From assembly GCF_001648475.1 (NCBI RefSeq), contig NZ_LXSQ01000002.1:3686-67685 (forward strand): 64,000 bases of DNA, in the 5' to 3' direction. The first letter of the stretch is position 1; every line of letters begins with the position of its first letter. Source of the DNA: Eikenella halliae. Lineage in GTDB: Bacteria; Pseudomonadota; Gammaproteobacteria; Burkholderiales; Neisseriaceae. A model generated the notes under the pieces. The model had not been told where the DNA came from, did not search any database, and saw nothing but the letters and a program-made list of their open reading frames with translations. A program made the translations under genes and the position numbers. Below, piece by piece: positions 1-8,115 of the stretch.

Positions 1-189
1 GCCTGCGGCAGCAAATACGCCTACCAGGGTTTCGATTTCGGGCAGGGTGAGTTCGTCGGGCTTGGCTTTGCCTTGGTAGCCGTCGGGCAGGCAGTAGGTG
101 CAGCGGTAGTTGCACAGGTCGGTAACCGACAGCCGCAGGTAGCTCAGGCGGCGGTTGTAGGGGTCGGTGAGTGTGTGGGGCTGGGTCAT
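1..189 (-). CDS. moaA: GTP 3',8-cyclase MoaA, N-terminal part (cut by window edge)
   Basis: Only the first 63 codons are present; the gene continues beyond the left edge. It is read on the minus strand from the ATG whose complement is at 187-189. The translation has a radical-SAM cluster motif CNYRCTYC (Cys26, Cys30, Cys33) preceded by RLSVTDL, the typical MoaA start. MoaA converts GTP to the first intermediate of molybdopterin synthesis. It lies downstream of moeA on the same strand, separated by a DUS hairpin, and next to nitrate transporters, which fits molybdenum cofactor supply for nitrate reductase. The radical-SAM call is directly visible; the MoaA assignment rests on the motif context. 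Confidence 0.9.
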   Translation of the reverse strand, partial: MTQPHTLTDPYNRRLSYLRLSVTDLCNYRCTYCLPDGYQGKAKPDELTLPEIETLVGVFAAAG

Positions 190-237
190 GATGGTTTCTG
201 TTTGGTGTGTTGGTTTAATTTATATTATTTGCGGGGT

Positions 238-281
238 AAAGGCTACCTGAAACTCGGACGGCCGGGTTTTCAGGTAGCCTT
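238..281. terminator. DUS inverted-pair hairpin between moeA and moaA
   Basis: AAGGCTACCTGAAA and its reverse complement face each other across a short spacer and form a long stem followed by T residues on either strand. It lies just downstream of moeA. Inverted DUS pairs are known to serve as transcription terminators in Neisseriaceae. Confidence 0.65.
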
Positions 282-348
282 ATTTGCCCCAAAAGGCATA
301 CGGGCTACCTGAAAATATGCCAAGCGATTTCAGGCAGCCGCTCCGGCT

Positions 349-1575
349 TTACAAAAATGTTTCGGCGAAAGGCTGCACGGTGACTTCCGCGCCGGCGGGC
401 AGCGAGCCGCTTTCGGCGGGGATGACCAAGTAGGCATTGGCGCGGCTCACCTGATAAATACGGTGCGAATCCTGGCTGCCGCAGGGGGCGGCCAGCCAAG
501 TGCCGTCTTCCTGACGGCTGATGATACCACGCTGGATGTCGGTGCGGCTGTGGTTTTTCTTCACCGGCTCGGCCAGTTTGGCCGTAAAGCGCACGGGCTG
601 CGGGATTTCGGCCGCGCCGCACAGCTGCCACAGGGCGGCTTTGAGGAAAATATCGAAGCCCACAAAGCCGGACACCGGGTTGCCCGGCAGGCCGAAGCAC
701 CAAGTGGTCATGATTTGGCCGAACACGAAGGGTTTGCCCGGTTTGAGGGCGACTTTGTAGTGATGGATGCTGCCCACGCGCTCCACGGCCTCGCGCATGA
801 AATCGTAATCGCCCACGGAAACGCCGCCGGTGGTAATCAGTACGTCGGCCTGGTTGATGACTTTATTCAGCATTTTCAACACGTCTTCCAGCCGGTCGGC
901 CACTTGGCCGAAGTCGATTACGTCCACCGGCAGGGGCGCGAGCCGCGCCATCAGCATATAGCGGTTGCTGTCGTAGATGCGGTCGGTGCGGCTGCCGGCC
1001 GTGCCCGGTTCGAGCAGTTCGTCGCCGCTGGAGAGTACGGCCACACGCAATTTGCGGCGCACTGCAATTTCAGCAAAGCCCAGGGCGGCCAGCAGCATGA
1101 TGTCGGCCTGGCGCAGAATCCGCCCGGCCTGCAACACGGTATCGCCCGCTGCGATTTCTTCGCCTCGGCGGCGGATATTGCCGCCCCCGGCCGCATCTTT
1201 TTCCAAACGGATCACGCCGTCTTGCAACTGCACGTTTTCTTGAATCACGATGCTGGTGCAGCCTTCGGGCACCACTGCGCCGGTCATGATGCGCACGCAG
1301 CTATCGGCAGGCAGGCTACCTGAAAACGGCTGCCCGGCCACCGATTCACCCGCTATTTTCCATTCGCTGCCCGCCGCCGCGGCCACGGGCAGGGCGTAGC
1401 CGTCCATGGCGGAAATATCGGCGGGCGGAATGCTCACCGGCGCGGCCACATCTTGCGCCAGCACGCGCCCCACTGCCGACACCAGCGGCACGGTTTCAGT
1501 TTCCAAGGGCTTTTGCGCGGCGGCGATTTTATCGTGAATCAGGGCTTGCAGTTCGTGAACGGGGGTGAGTGCCAT
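349..1575 (-). CDS. moeA: Molybdopterin molybdenumtransferase MoeA
   Basis: A 408-residue protein of normal family length. MoeA inserts molybdate into adenylylated molybdopterin to finish the molybdenum cofactor in the cytoplasm. Visible family motifs are MTGA..PEG near residues 97-105, SSGDEL at 182-187, TTGGVSVGDYD at 248-258, PGKPF near 279 and GLPGNPVSG near 295-303. Residues 85-88 (SGSL) are encoded by a DUS. It lies between narK2 and moaA on the same strand, and a DUS hairpin separates it from narK2. The ATG at 1573-1575 is the natural start. Confidence 0.95.
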   Translation of the reverse strand: MALTPVHELQALIHDKIAAAQKPLETETVPLVSAVGRVLAQDVAAPVSIPPADISAMDGYALPVAAAAGSEWKIAGESVAGQPFSGSLPADSCVRIMTGAVVPEGCTSIVIQENVQLQDGVIRLEKDAAGGGNIRRRGEEIAAGDTVLQAGRILRQADIMLLAALGFAEIAVRRKLRVAVLSSGDELLEPGTAGSRTDRIYDSNRYMLMARLAPLPVDVIDFGQVADRLEDVLKMLNKVINQADVLITTGGVSVGDYDFMREAVERVGSIHHYKVALKPGKPFVFGQIMTTWCFGLPGNPVSGFVGFDIFLKAALWQLCGAAEIPQPVRFTAKLAEPVKKNHSRTDIQRGIISRQEDGTWLAAPCGSQDSHRIYQVSRANAYLVIPAESGSLPAGAEVTVQPFAETFL

Positions 1576-1628
1576 GACGGGTATCCTTAATCGGTAGAAA
1601 TAACGGGGTAGGCGGCCAAACGGTTAAA

Positions 1629-1666
1629 AGGCTACCTGAAAACCTTGCGGCCTTTTCAGGTAGCCT
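1629..1666. terminator. DUS inverted-pair hairpin after narK2
   Basis: Two facing DUS copies (AAGGCTACCTGAAAA and its complement) form a hairpin between narK2 and moeA. It is a likely rho-independent terminator for narK2. Confidence 0.6.
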
Positions 1667-1672
1667 GCCGTT

Positions 1673-3052
1673 TTAGCACTTGGCTTCGGCGTTTTTACGG
1701 GCGTAGTACCACCAGTTGAGCCCGGCGCAGATGATGTAGAACAGGATGAAGCCGATCATCGCGCCGTCCACATTGCCCAGCAGGGCCAGCGAAGTGCCGA
1801 AACTTTTGGGGATGAAGAAGCCGCCGTAGCCGGCAAAAGCGGCGGTGAAGCCGATAACGGCGGCAGCTTCGCGGTTGGCATGCTGCACACAATCTTCTTG
1901 CGGGATTTCGCCGCAGTCGGCACGTTTTTGGTGGAAGCCTAGGAAAATCTGCGGCACTTGCACGAAGGTGGAAGCATTACCGATGCCGCTCAAAGCGAAC
2001 AACACCATGAAGCACACGAAGAAGCCCACGAAGTTGCCGTTGCCGTTGGCGGGCAAGAACAGCATCACGCCGAGCACGCCGATAATCATGCCCACAAACA
2101 CGATCTGCGTGGTGCGCGCACCGCCGCCGAGTTTTTTGCATACCCAGCCGCCTGCGGAGCGGGTGAGTGCGCCCACTAAGGGGCCTAGGAAAGCATATTT
2201 GGCGGGATTGATTGCCGGAAACAACAGTTTAATCAAGAACGGGAAACCAGCAGAGAATCCGAGGAAGGAACCGAAAGTGCCCAAATAAAGGATGCACATA
2301 ATCCAGTTGTGCTTGCGCGAAAAAATAACAGACTGTTCTTTAAAGCTGGATTTGGCGCTGGCCAAATCGTTCATGCCGAACCAGGCTGCCAAAGTAGCCA
2401 AGATAATAAACGGCACCCACACAAAACCGGCGTTTTGCAGCCAAATTTGCACGGTTTCGTTGTTTTTCATCATGGTTTGCGGTTCGCCGCCCAACGCACC
2501 GAACAGGCTGGCGGTAATGGCCAACGGTACGACGAACTGCACGGCGGATACGCCGAGGTTGCCCAAGCCGGCATTTAAGCCGAGCGCACTGCCTTTTTCC
2601 GCTTTGGGGAAGAAGAAGCTGATGTTGGCCATACTGGAGGAGAAGTTGCCGCCGCCGAAACCACACAGCAGGGCAAGAATCACCATGGTGCTGTAGCTGG
2701 TAGTCGGGTCTTGCACGGCAAAACCGATGCCCAGTGCGGGCAGCAACAGGCTGGCGGTGGTAATCGTGGTCCATTTTCGGCCGCCGAAAATCGGCACCAT
2801 GAAGGAATAAAACGCCCGAAGTGTCGAACCGGATAAAGCGGGCAAAGCAGCCAGCCAGAATAATTGGTTTTTACTGAAATTAAAGCCGATATTGGGTAGG
2901 TTTAGAATGGTTACGCTCCATACCTGCCACATGGCAAAAGCCAAAAACAGCGCGGGGATGGAAATCCACAAATTGCGCCGTGCGATTTTACGGCCGGTGT
3001 TTTGCCAGAATTCGGGATCTTCCGGCCGCCAGTCTTGAATCAAATGGGACAT
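1673..3052 (-). CDS. narK2: Nitrate/nitrite transporter of the NarK (NNP, MFS) family, NarK2-type
   Basis: A 459-residue, highly hydrophobic MFS protein. The N-terminus (DWRPEDPEFWQ, then ARRNLWISIP) closely resembles enterobacterial NarK, and GLGNLGVSAVQF matches the nitrate-signature region of the NNP family. It is expected to move nitrate and nitrite across the inner membrane during nitrate respiration. It lies downstream of a second, shorter narK on the same strand. This narK1-narK2 tandem is common in Pseudomonas and other denitrifiers, where the longer protein is the nitrate/nitrite antiporter type. The assignment to NarK2 rather than NarK1 is from length and N-terminus only. Confidence 0.88.
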   Translation of the reverse strand: MSHLIQDWRPEDPEFWQNTGRKIARRNLWISIPALFLAFAMWQVWSVTILNLPNIGFNFSKNQLFWLAALPALSGSTLRAFYSFMVPIFGGRKWTTITTASLLLPALGIGFAVQDPTTSYSTMVILALLCGFGGGNFSSSMANISFFFPKAEKGSALGLNAGLGNLGVSAVQFVVPLAITASLFGALGGEPQTMMKNNETVQIWLQNAGFVWVPFIILATLAAWFGMNDLASAKSSFKEQSVIFSRKHNWIMCILYLGTFGSFLGFSAGFPFLIKLLFPAINPAKYAFLGPLVGALTRSAGGWVCKKLGGGARTTQIVFVGMIIGVLGVMLFLPANGNGNFVGFFVCFMVLFALSGIGNASTFVQVPQIFLGFHQKRADCGEIPQEDCVQHANREAAAVIGFTAAFAGYGGFFIPKSFGTSLALLGNVDGAMIGFILFYIICAGLNWWYYARKNAEAKC

Positions 3053-3124
3053 ACGTTTTCCTATGGGTTGTGAAAATTCAGCGTTTTTCGGGTGGTACGG
3101 TTTAGGGCGGAGGCTACCTGAAAA

Positions 3125-3166
3125 AAGGCTACCTGAAAAGCCAGCTTGCGGTTTTCAGGTAGCCTT
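3125..3166. terminator. DUS hairpin between narK1 and narK2
   Basis: A DUS and its inverted copy form a stem between the two transporter genes; a further direct DUS copy sits just upstream at about 3112. It may attenuate read-through from narK1 into narK2. Confidence 0.55.
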
Positions 3167-3174
3167 CAGACGGA

Positions 3175-4425
3175 TTATTGCTCACGTTTGGATTTGAAAG
3201 AGAAGTGCATCCAAACCAGCGATACGCACACCGTGCCGTAGAGCAGCATGAAGGTGGTGGATCGGATGCCGGTGAGGTCGAGTAACATACCGAACATAAT
3301 CGGCAGGAGGAAGCCGCCCAAGCCGCCGGCCAGGCCGACGATGCCGGATACCGTGCCGATGTCGTTCGGGTAGTCGTCGGCCACGAATTTGAATACGGAG
3401 GCTTTGCCCACCGCCATGGCGATACCGGCGGTAAACATCAAAACGGTAAACAGCACCACGTTCAGGCCGATGTGCAGGCTTTGCGGGCCGTGCGTGGTGG
3501 CAATCACGAGGTCGGTTTGCGGGTAGGACAGGATAAAGAAGCACACCCACAGCACCCACATCACACCCCAGGTAACCTTATAGGCGCCGTATTTGTCTGA
3601 TAACCAGCCACCCATTGCGCGCAATACGCCACCGGGCAGGGAGAAGCAGGCAGCCAGCATACCGGCGGCAGCGATACTCAGGCCGTATTCGTTGATGTAG
3701 TATTTGGTCATCCACAGAGCCAATGCCACATAGCCGCCGAACACCACAGAATAATACTGGCTGTAACGCAGCACGCCGGGGTCTTTCAGCATGGCCAGCT
3801 GGTCGGCGAGCGAGGCTTTGGGCGCGGTATTGGGGTTGTGCGGGGTGGGGTAGGTGGTGAACCAGAACAATACGGCGGTAGCGGCCATAATGGCGGCGTA
3901 CACTTTCGGCACGATGACCCAGGCAGCCGCACCGGCACCGGCCGCAGCCGAATATTTAATCAGCGCGGGGGCAACGAATTTGTTGATGGCGCTACCGGCA
4001 TTGCCCGCGCCGAAAATGCCCATGGCCAGGCCCTGCTGGTGTTTCGGAAACCAGCGCGCCACATAGGGGGTGCCCACGGAGAAAGAACCGCCGGCCAAGC
4101 CCATCATCAGGCCGATGGCGATGAAGTGCCAGTAGTGGGTGGCGTAGCTCATCAGGAAGATGGCGGGCACGGAAAGCAGCATTAATACAAACATTACAAT
4201 ACGGCCGCCGAATTTGTCGGTCCAGATGCCCAGCGGCACGCGGATGAGCGAGCCAGAGAGTACCGGCACGGCCATCAGGATACCGGTTTGCGTTTCGTTC
4301 AGGCCGAGCTGCTCCTGCACTTTCACGCCAACAATCGCCAGCATCATCCAAATCATGAAGCAGACTGTGAAGGCAAACGTGCTGAAAATAAGCACGGAGT
4401 AGCGTTTGTAATTTTCTGATTTCAT
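3175..4425 (-). CDS. narK1: Nitrate transporter of the NarK (NNP, MFS) family, NarK1-type
   Basis: A 416-residue MFS protein with twelve predicted hydrophobic segments. The segment FGAGNAGSAINK matches the nitrate signature of the NNP family, and the loop GIWTDKFGGR matches the MFS loop 2-3 motif. It is shorter than its neighbour and probably the proton-coupled nitrate uptake form. It is the first gene of the minus-strand block and is divergent from narX, so the shared intergenic region probably carries its nitrate and anaerobic control. The ATG start at 4423-4425 lies close behind a TATAGA hexamer. Confidence 0.88.
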   Translation of the reverse strand: MKSENYKRYSVLIFSTFAFTVCFMIWMMLAIVGVKVQEQLGLNETQTGILMAVPVLSGSLIRVPLGIWTDKFGGRIVMFVLMLLSVPAIFLMSYATHYWHFIAIGLMMGLAGGSFSVGTPYVARWFPKHQQGLAMGIFGAGNAGSAINKFVAPALIKYSAAAGAGAAAWVIVPKVYAAIMAATAVLFWFTTYPTPHNPNTAPKASLADQLAMLKDPGVLRYSQYYSVVFGGYVALALWMTKYYINEYGLSIAAAGMLAACFSLPGGVLRAMGGWLSDKYGAYKVTWGVMWVLWVCFFILSYPQTDLVIATTHGPQSLHIGLNVVLFTVLMFTAGIAMAVGKASVFKFVADDYPNDIGTVSGIVGLAGGLGGFLLPIMFGMLLDLTGIRSTTFMLLYGTVCVSLVWMHFSFKSKREQ

Positions 4426-4747
4426 TTTTTGTTTTCTCTATACTAAGGGGAAATTTCGCGGTTTGCACGCCCTGATAAGGAAGAGGCTACCTGAAAACCG
4501 CCGGTTGAAGCACGCGGAGCCAAACCGTTTATTTTTCAAAATAAAAAAATCACGTTGGAAAAATTAAGGGTTTCAACTGTTGAGAATTGTAAAACAACGG
4601 TTTGGATTAAATAAGCCCTGTTGTATCTAGGTCTTCTAATCCGAAAGTATTAGGGCAGTAACCATTTTCACTAAGCCGATAGTTAAGCTTCATGGATTAA
4701 ACGCGTATAATGAGCGATTACACTTTTTGATTTCCCCGCCTGCCTCC
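4426..4747. promoter_or_regulatory. narK1 / narX divergent intergenic region
   Basis: A 322-bp AT-rich region without a gene, between two divergent starts. It contains a single DUS near 4484, a palindromic CAACTGTTG near 4572, and promoter-like hexamers on both sides (TATAGA on the minus strand near 4437 for narK1; TATAAT at 4706 for narX). I could not find a convincing FNR box or NarL heptamer array, although regulation by both is expected from gene content. Confidence 0.5.
4683..4711 (+). promoter_or_regulatory. Putative sigma70 promoter of narX-narL
   Basis: A perfect -10 TATAAT at 4706-4711 with a weak -35 TTAAGC at 4683-4688, spaced by 17 bp. The start point would lie about 30 nt before the ATG at 4748. 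Confidence 0.5.
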
Positions 4748-6646
4748 ATGAATTTCTTCAAAAGCCTGTCTGTGCGGCTCAAGCTGCTGACCCTGCTGTG
4801 GCTGGTGATTGCCGTGGCTTCAATCAGCTATACCCTGCTGCTTTCCTGGCGGCTGGAGGGCAGCGCCGCCGCCATCAACGATATCGGCAGCTTGCGTTTG
4901 AGGAGTTTCCGCATCGCCCTTTTGATTCGCGAAAATGCCGGAGCGGAAGAAATCGAACAGCGGCTGCAGCAATACGACAGCATCCTCGACAACGTGCGCC
5001 ACGGCGACCGCTCCCGCCCGCTTTTTTTGCCGCCCGATAAAGTGGTGTGGCAGCGTTTCAACGAATTAGACCAGCAATGGCGGCAAAACATCCGCCCGGC
5101 TTTTCAGGTAGCCTACCGGCAGAACCGCCCGGTTACCGATAAACAGTTGCAACCCTTCCTCAGCCGTTTGGACGGTTTGGTTTCCGCCGTGGAGCAGGCC
5201 AACACGCGCTATATTTCCTGGCTGCGCCTGTTTCAAAGCTGCCTTTTGGTGTTGGTGGTGATGAGTTCCGCCTTTATGGTGTTTTTGCTGTATTGGTGGA
5301 TTATCAAACCCTTGCAGCACCTGCAACAAGGCGTGGCCGCCATTCACGACGGGCAGTTCGGCATCCAAATCCCCATCGACCATTCCGCCGAGTTCGCCCG
5401 GGTAGACAACGGCTTCAACCAGATGAGCGGCAGCCTGCATAAGCTCTATTCCCATTTGGAAGAGGAAGTGCTGGAAAAAACGCGCGATTTGGCCAGCAAG
5501 CACCACACGCTCGAAACCCTGTATTTCTTCTCGCGCTTCCTCAGCCAAACCCAAACCACCACCGAAGCCGCCGAAGTATTCCTGCAAAAAATGCTGGAAA
5601 TGGTGGCTGCCGACGCCGGCAGCATCCGCCTAATCGACTTCAAACGCCAACGTATGGATTTGGTGAGCCAAATCGGCCTGCCCGACAGCCTGCAAACCGC
5701 CGAAGCCTGCCAGCGCTTCGACGACTGTTTGTGCGGCCACGCCGTGCTGCACGACGACTGGCAGCCCATCCGCTTCGTGCGCGAACCCGACGGCCACGCC
5801 TTCGATACCGACAACAGCGAATGCAGCCGCATGGGCTTCCGGCAGCTGCGCATTTTCAAAATCCAATATAAAGCGCAAGATTTCGGCATGGTTACGCTCT
5901 ATTTCAAACAGAAAGAGCCCGTGGCTATGGCCGATACCGAATTGTGGGAAGCCCTGTGCAGCCAGTTTGGCGTGGTGGTGAGCAACCTGCGCCTGATTGA
6001 TGAGAGCCGACAGCTGGCCGTATTGCAGGAGCGCAACCTCATCGCCCAAGGCCTGCACGACAGCATCGCCCAAGCCCTCACCTTCCTCAACCTGCAAGTG
6101 CAGATGTTAGAAAGCGCCCTGCAAAACCAAGAGCAGGAGCAAATCAACGAAAACCTGCACTACATCAAAGACGGCATCCAAGAGTGTTATGACGACGTGC
6201 GCGAACTGCTCATCAACTTCCGCACCAAAATCAATAACAAAGACTTCACCGAAGTGGTGCAGACCCTAACCGACCGCTTCCAGCGCCAAACCCAAATCGG
6301 CGTACACCTGCATTGGCACGGCAACGGCCCCCAACTCAACAGCGAGCAGCAGCTGCAAGTAGTGTTTATATTGCAGGAAAGCCTTTCCAACATCCGCAAA
6401 CACTCCCAAGCCACCGAAGTGGATATCCGCTTCGACAACCGGCAGGATTTTGTGATGGAAATTGAAGATAACGGGCGTGGCTTCAATATCGAACGGCTCA
6501 AAGAACAGCATTCCGGCAACCATGTTGGGCTGAACATCATGCACGAACGCGCCCAACGCATCCGCGCCCAGCTTTCCCTACACTCCAAACCCGGCAGCAC
6601 CCGGGTAACCCTGAATCTGCCTTACGAAGAAAGAAGACAGGTATGA
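4748..6646 (+). CDS. narX: Nitrate/nitrite sensor histidine kinase NarX
   Basis: A 632-residue membrane sensor kinase. Domains in order: TM1 about 11-32, a periplasmic sensor starting with a P-box-like stretch INDIGSLRLRSFR (44-56), TM2 about 160-185, HAMP 186-238, a GAF-like region about 255-410, a HisKA_3 dimerisation domain with the phospho-acceptor His437 in GLHDSIAQ, and a HATPase with ESLSNIRKHS near 544 and DNGRGFN at 574-580. The P-box is the nitrate-binding element of NarX/NarQ. I take the ATG at 4748 rather than the in-frame TTG at 4727, because it starts MNFFKSLSVRLKLL, a normal cytoplasmic N-tail. Residues 119-122 (FQVA) are encoded by a DUS. It overlaps narL by 4 bp (ATGA). Confidence 0.93.
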   Translation: MNFFKSLSVRLKLLTLLWLVIAVASISYTLLLSWRLEGSAAAINDIGSLRLRSFRIALLIRENAGAEEIEQRLQQYDSILDNVRHGDRSRPLFLPPDKVVWQRFNELDQQWRQNIRPAFQVAYRQNRPVTDKQLQPFLSRLDGLVSAVEQANTRYISWLRLFQSCLLVLVVMSSAFMVFLLYWWIIKPLQHLQQGVAAIHDGQFGIQIPIDHSAEFARVDNGFNQMSGSLHKLYSHLEEEVLEKTRDLASKHHTLETLYFFSRFLSQTQTTTEAAEVFLQKMLEMVAADAGSIRLIDFKRQRMDLVSQIGLPDSLQTAEACQRFDDCLCGHAVLHDDWQPIRFVREPDGHAFDTDNSECSRMGFRQLRIFKIQYKAQDFGMVTLYFKQKEPVAMADTELWEALCSQFGVVVSNLRLIDESRQLAVLQERNLIAQGLHDSIAQALTFLNLQVQMLESALQNQEQEQINENLHYIKDGIQECYDDVRELLINFRTKINNKDFTEVVQTLTDRFQRQTQIGVHLHWHGNGPQLNSEQQLQVVFILQESLSNIRKHSQATEVDIRFDNRQDFVMEIEDNGRGFNIERLKEQHSGNHVGLNIMHERAQRIRAQLSLHSKPGSTRVTLNLPYEERRQV

Positions 6647-7320
6647 CTGAAAAAATCCGCATCGTACTCATCGACGACCACACATTATTCCGCAGCGGCA
6701 TCAAAGCCCTGCTTGCCCGGCAGGAAAACTACGAAGTAGTGGGCGAAGCCGCCGACGGCCTCAGCGGCGTGAAGCTGGTGAGCCAACTTGAACCCGACGT
6801 GGTGCTGCTCGACCTCGACATGCCCGTGATGAACGGGCGCGAAGCGCTGGCCCAAATCCTCAGCAGCCGCCCCGAGCAGAAAGTGGTGATGCTCACCGTA
6901 TCGGAAGACGGCGAAAACCTAGTGGAATGCATGCGCCTGGGCGCGTGCGGCTTCCTCTTGAAAAACATCAATGCCAACTTCCTCATCGACGCCATTGGCA
7001 AAGCCGCCAACGGCGACAACGTGTTTTCCCCAGAAATGATGGCCTGCATGGTGCAATCCCTCATCCGCCCTGCCCAACCTGCCACCGAAAGCGCCCTCGA
7101 CACCCTCACTTCGCGCGAACTCGAAGTGCTGCGCTACCTAGCCGTGGGATACAGCAACAAAATCATCGCCAAGCGCATGGATTTGGCCGAATCCACCGTG
7201 AAAGTGCACGTGCAAAACATCCTGCGCAAGCTCGAGCTCGGTAGCCGCGTGCAGGCCGCCGTGTATGCCGTGCAGCACAAACTGCCCCTGCCGGACGAGG
7301 AAGAAGAAGCGGAAGATTGA
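6643..7320 (+). CDS. narL: Nitrate response regulator NarL
   Basis: A 225-residue NarL/FixJ-family regulator. The receiver domain shows the acidic pair Asp11-Asp12, the phospho-acceptor Asp57 in LLDLDMPVMNG, Thr85 and Lys107. A LuxR-type helix-turn-helix occupies about 155-210 (LTSRELEVLRYLAVGYSNK). Its start overlaps the narX stop (ATGA), so the kinase and regulator are translationally coupled. It is expected to control narK and nitrate reductase genes. The tail is unusually acidic (DEEEEAED). Confidence 0.95.
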   Translation: MTEKIRIVLIDDHTLFRSGIKALLARQENYEVVGEAADGLSGVKLVSQLEPDVVLLDLDMPVMNGREALAQILSSRPEQKVVMLTVSEDGENLVECMRLGACGFLLKNINANFLIDAIGKAANGDNVFSPEMMACMVQSLIRPAQPATESALDTLTSRELEVLRYLAVGYSNKIIAKRMDLAESTVKVHVQNILRKLELGSRVQAAVYAVQHKLPLPDEEEEAED

Positions 7321-7412
7321 GGCTGATTGAGCATTGCGGGCGGAATTTTGCGGCCTGCCAGTGTCGGATTGTTAAGGTCAATTTACTTATATTTATATCA
7401 AAGAGGTTTGTT

Positions 7413-7847
7413 ATGTTAGATACTAATTTTAAAGAATATCTTGATGATGAATTTGGTAGGATATTGCCAGAAAATCAAAATAAATATCGTGAATTATTCA
7501 AAAGATTAGGGTTTGGAAAAATAAATCATGACTTTGTTGAATTTTGGTCAATATATAGTGATGAAATTTATGGAAAAATTGGATATCTGGTTGATTTGGC
7601 AATGGACTTAGAGGATTTTTCAAGTAGCCAAACCGAAATTTTGAGAAAAAATATTAGATTACCTGATAATTATTTTTCTTTATTAAATAATGAGTTAGAT
7701 GATTATATCTTGTATGATAAAAATACCGACGAGGTTTTTTTTGTAGAGGCTCCTAATATTCAAAAGTTCATAGAAAATAAACAATTCAGCAAACATTGGA
7801 ATAGCTTTGAATATTTTATTAAAGATTATCTAAATTATAATGCTTAA
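7413..7847 (+). CDS. SMI1/KNR4 (SUKH)-like orphan protein, possible immunity protein
   Basis: A 144-residue protein that begins at the ATG 7413, preceded by AAGAGG. A longer in-frame reading back to 7317 has no good start. The gene is far more AT-rich than its neighbours, a sign of transfer. The sequence (KYRELFKRLGF..., YGKIGYLVDLAMDLEDF, then YDKNTDEVFFVEAPNIQKFIE... FEYFIKDYL) resembles the SMI1/KNR4 superfamily, many members of which neutralise contact-dependent or polymorphic toxins. No toxin gene is adjacent. The family call is by eye and moderate; the immunity role is inference. Confidence 0.6.
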   Translation: MLDTNFKEYLDDEFGRILPENQNKYRELFKRLGFGKINHDFVEFWSIYSDEIYGKIGYLVDLAMDLEDFSSSQTEILRKNIRLPDNYFSLLNNELDDYILYDKNTDEVFFVEAPNIQKFIENKQFSKHWNSFEYFIKDYLNYNA

Positions 7848-7946
7848 GATGTTTGAGCAGCCGTAGCCCGGCAAAACCTTCAGTCCCGACGTAGAGTGGG
7901 TATGTACTGCCTACGCACTCCCTTCAGGCTACCTGAAAAAGTGCAG

Positions 7947-8048
7947 ATAGTGAATTAACAAAAACCAGAACAGCGTTGTCTCGCCTTGCCGTAACGTGTG
8001 TACTGTCTGCGGCTAGCCGCCTTGTCCTGATTTTTGTTAATCCACTAT
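7947..8048. mobile_element. Correia element (short form, about 102 bp)
   Basis: Ends ATAGTGAATTAAC and GTTAATCCACTAT form imperfect terminal inverted repeats. The interior has CAGCGTTG, GCCTTGCCGTA and GCCGCCTTGTCCTGATTTTTG, the typical CREE body. CREEs are non-autonomous MITE-like elements of Neisseriaceae that insert at TA. Confidence 0.85.
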
Positions 8049-8050
8049 AA

Positions 8051-8096
8051 AAAAGGCTACCTGAAAACTCATCAAGCGAGTTTCAGGTAGCCTTTT
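8051..8096. terminator. DUS inverted-pair hairpin downstream of the DHA2 pump
   Basis: AAAAGGCTACCTGAAA and its complement flank a 14-nt loop. Placed directly after the stop of the minus-strand efflux gene and beside the CREE. Confidence 0.65.
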
Positions 8097-8115
8097 GCTT
8101 TGTTGGCCATGGATG

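Noticed and set aside
463..1323. 286-aa open frame opposite moeA
   Set aside because: Antisense shadow; composition is His/Gln/Ala-rich nonsense and moeA is clear on the other strand.
4560..4620. Weak FNR-like TTGAG-N4-GTAAA near narK1/narX
   Set aside because: Only about 7 of 10 consensus positions and too far from either start.
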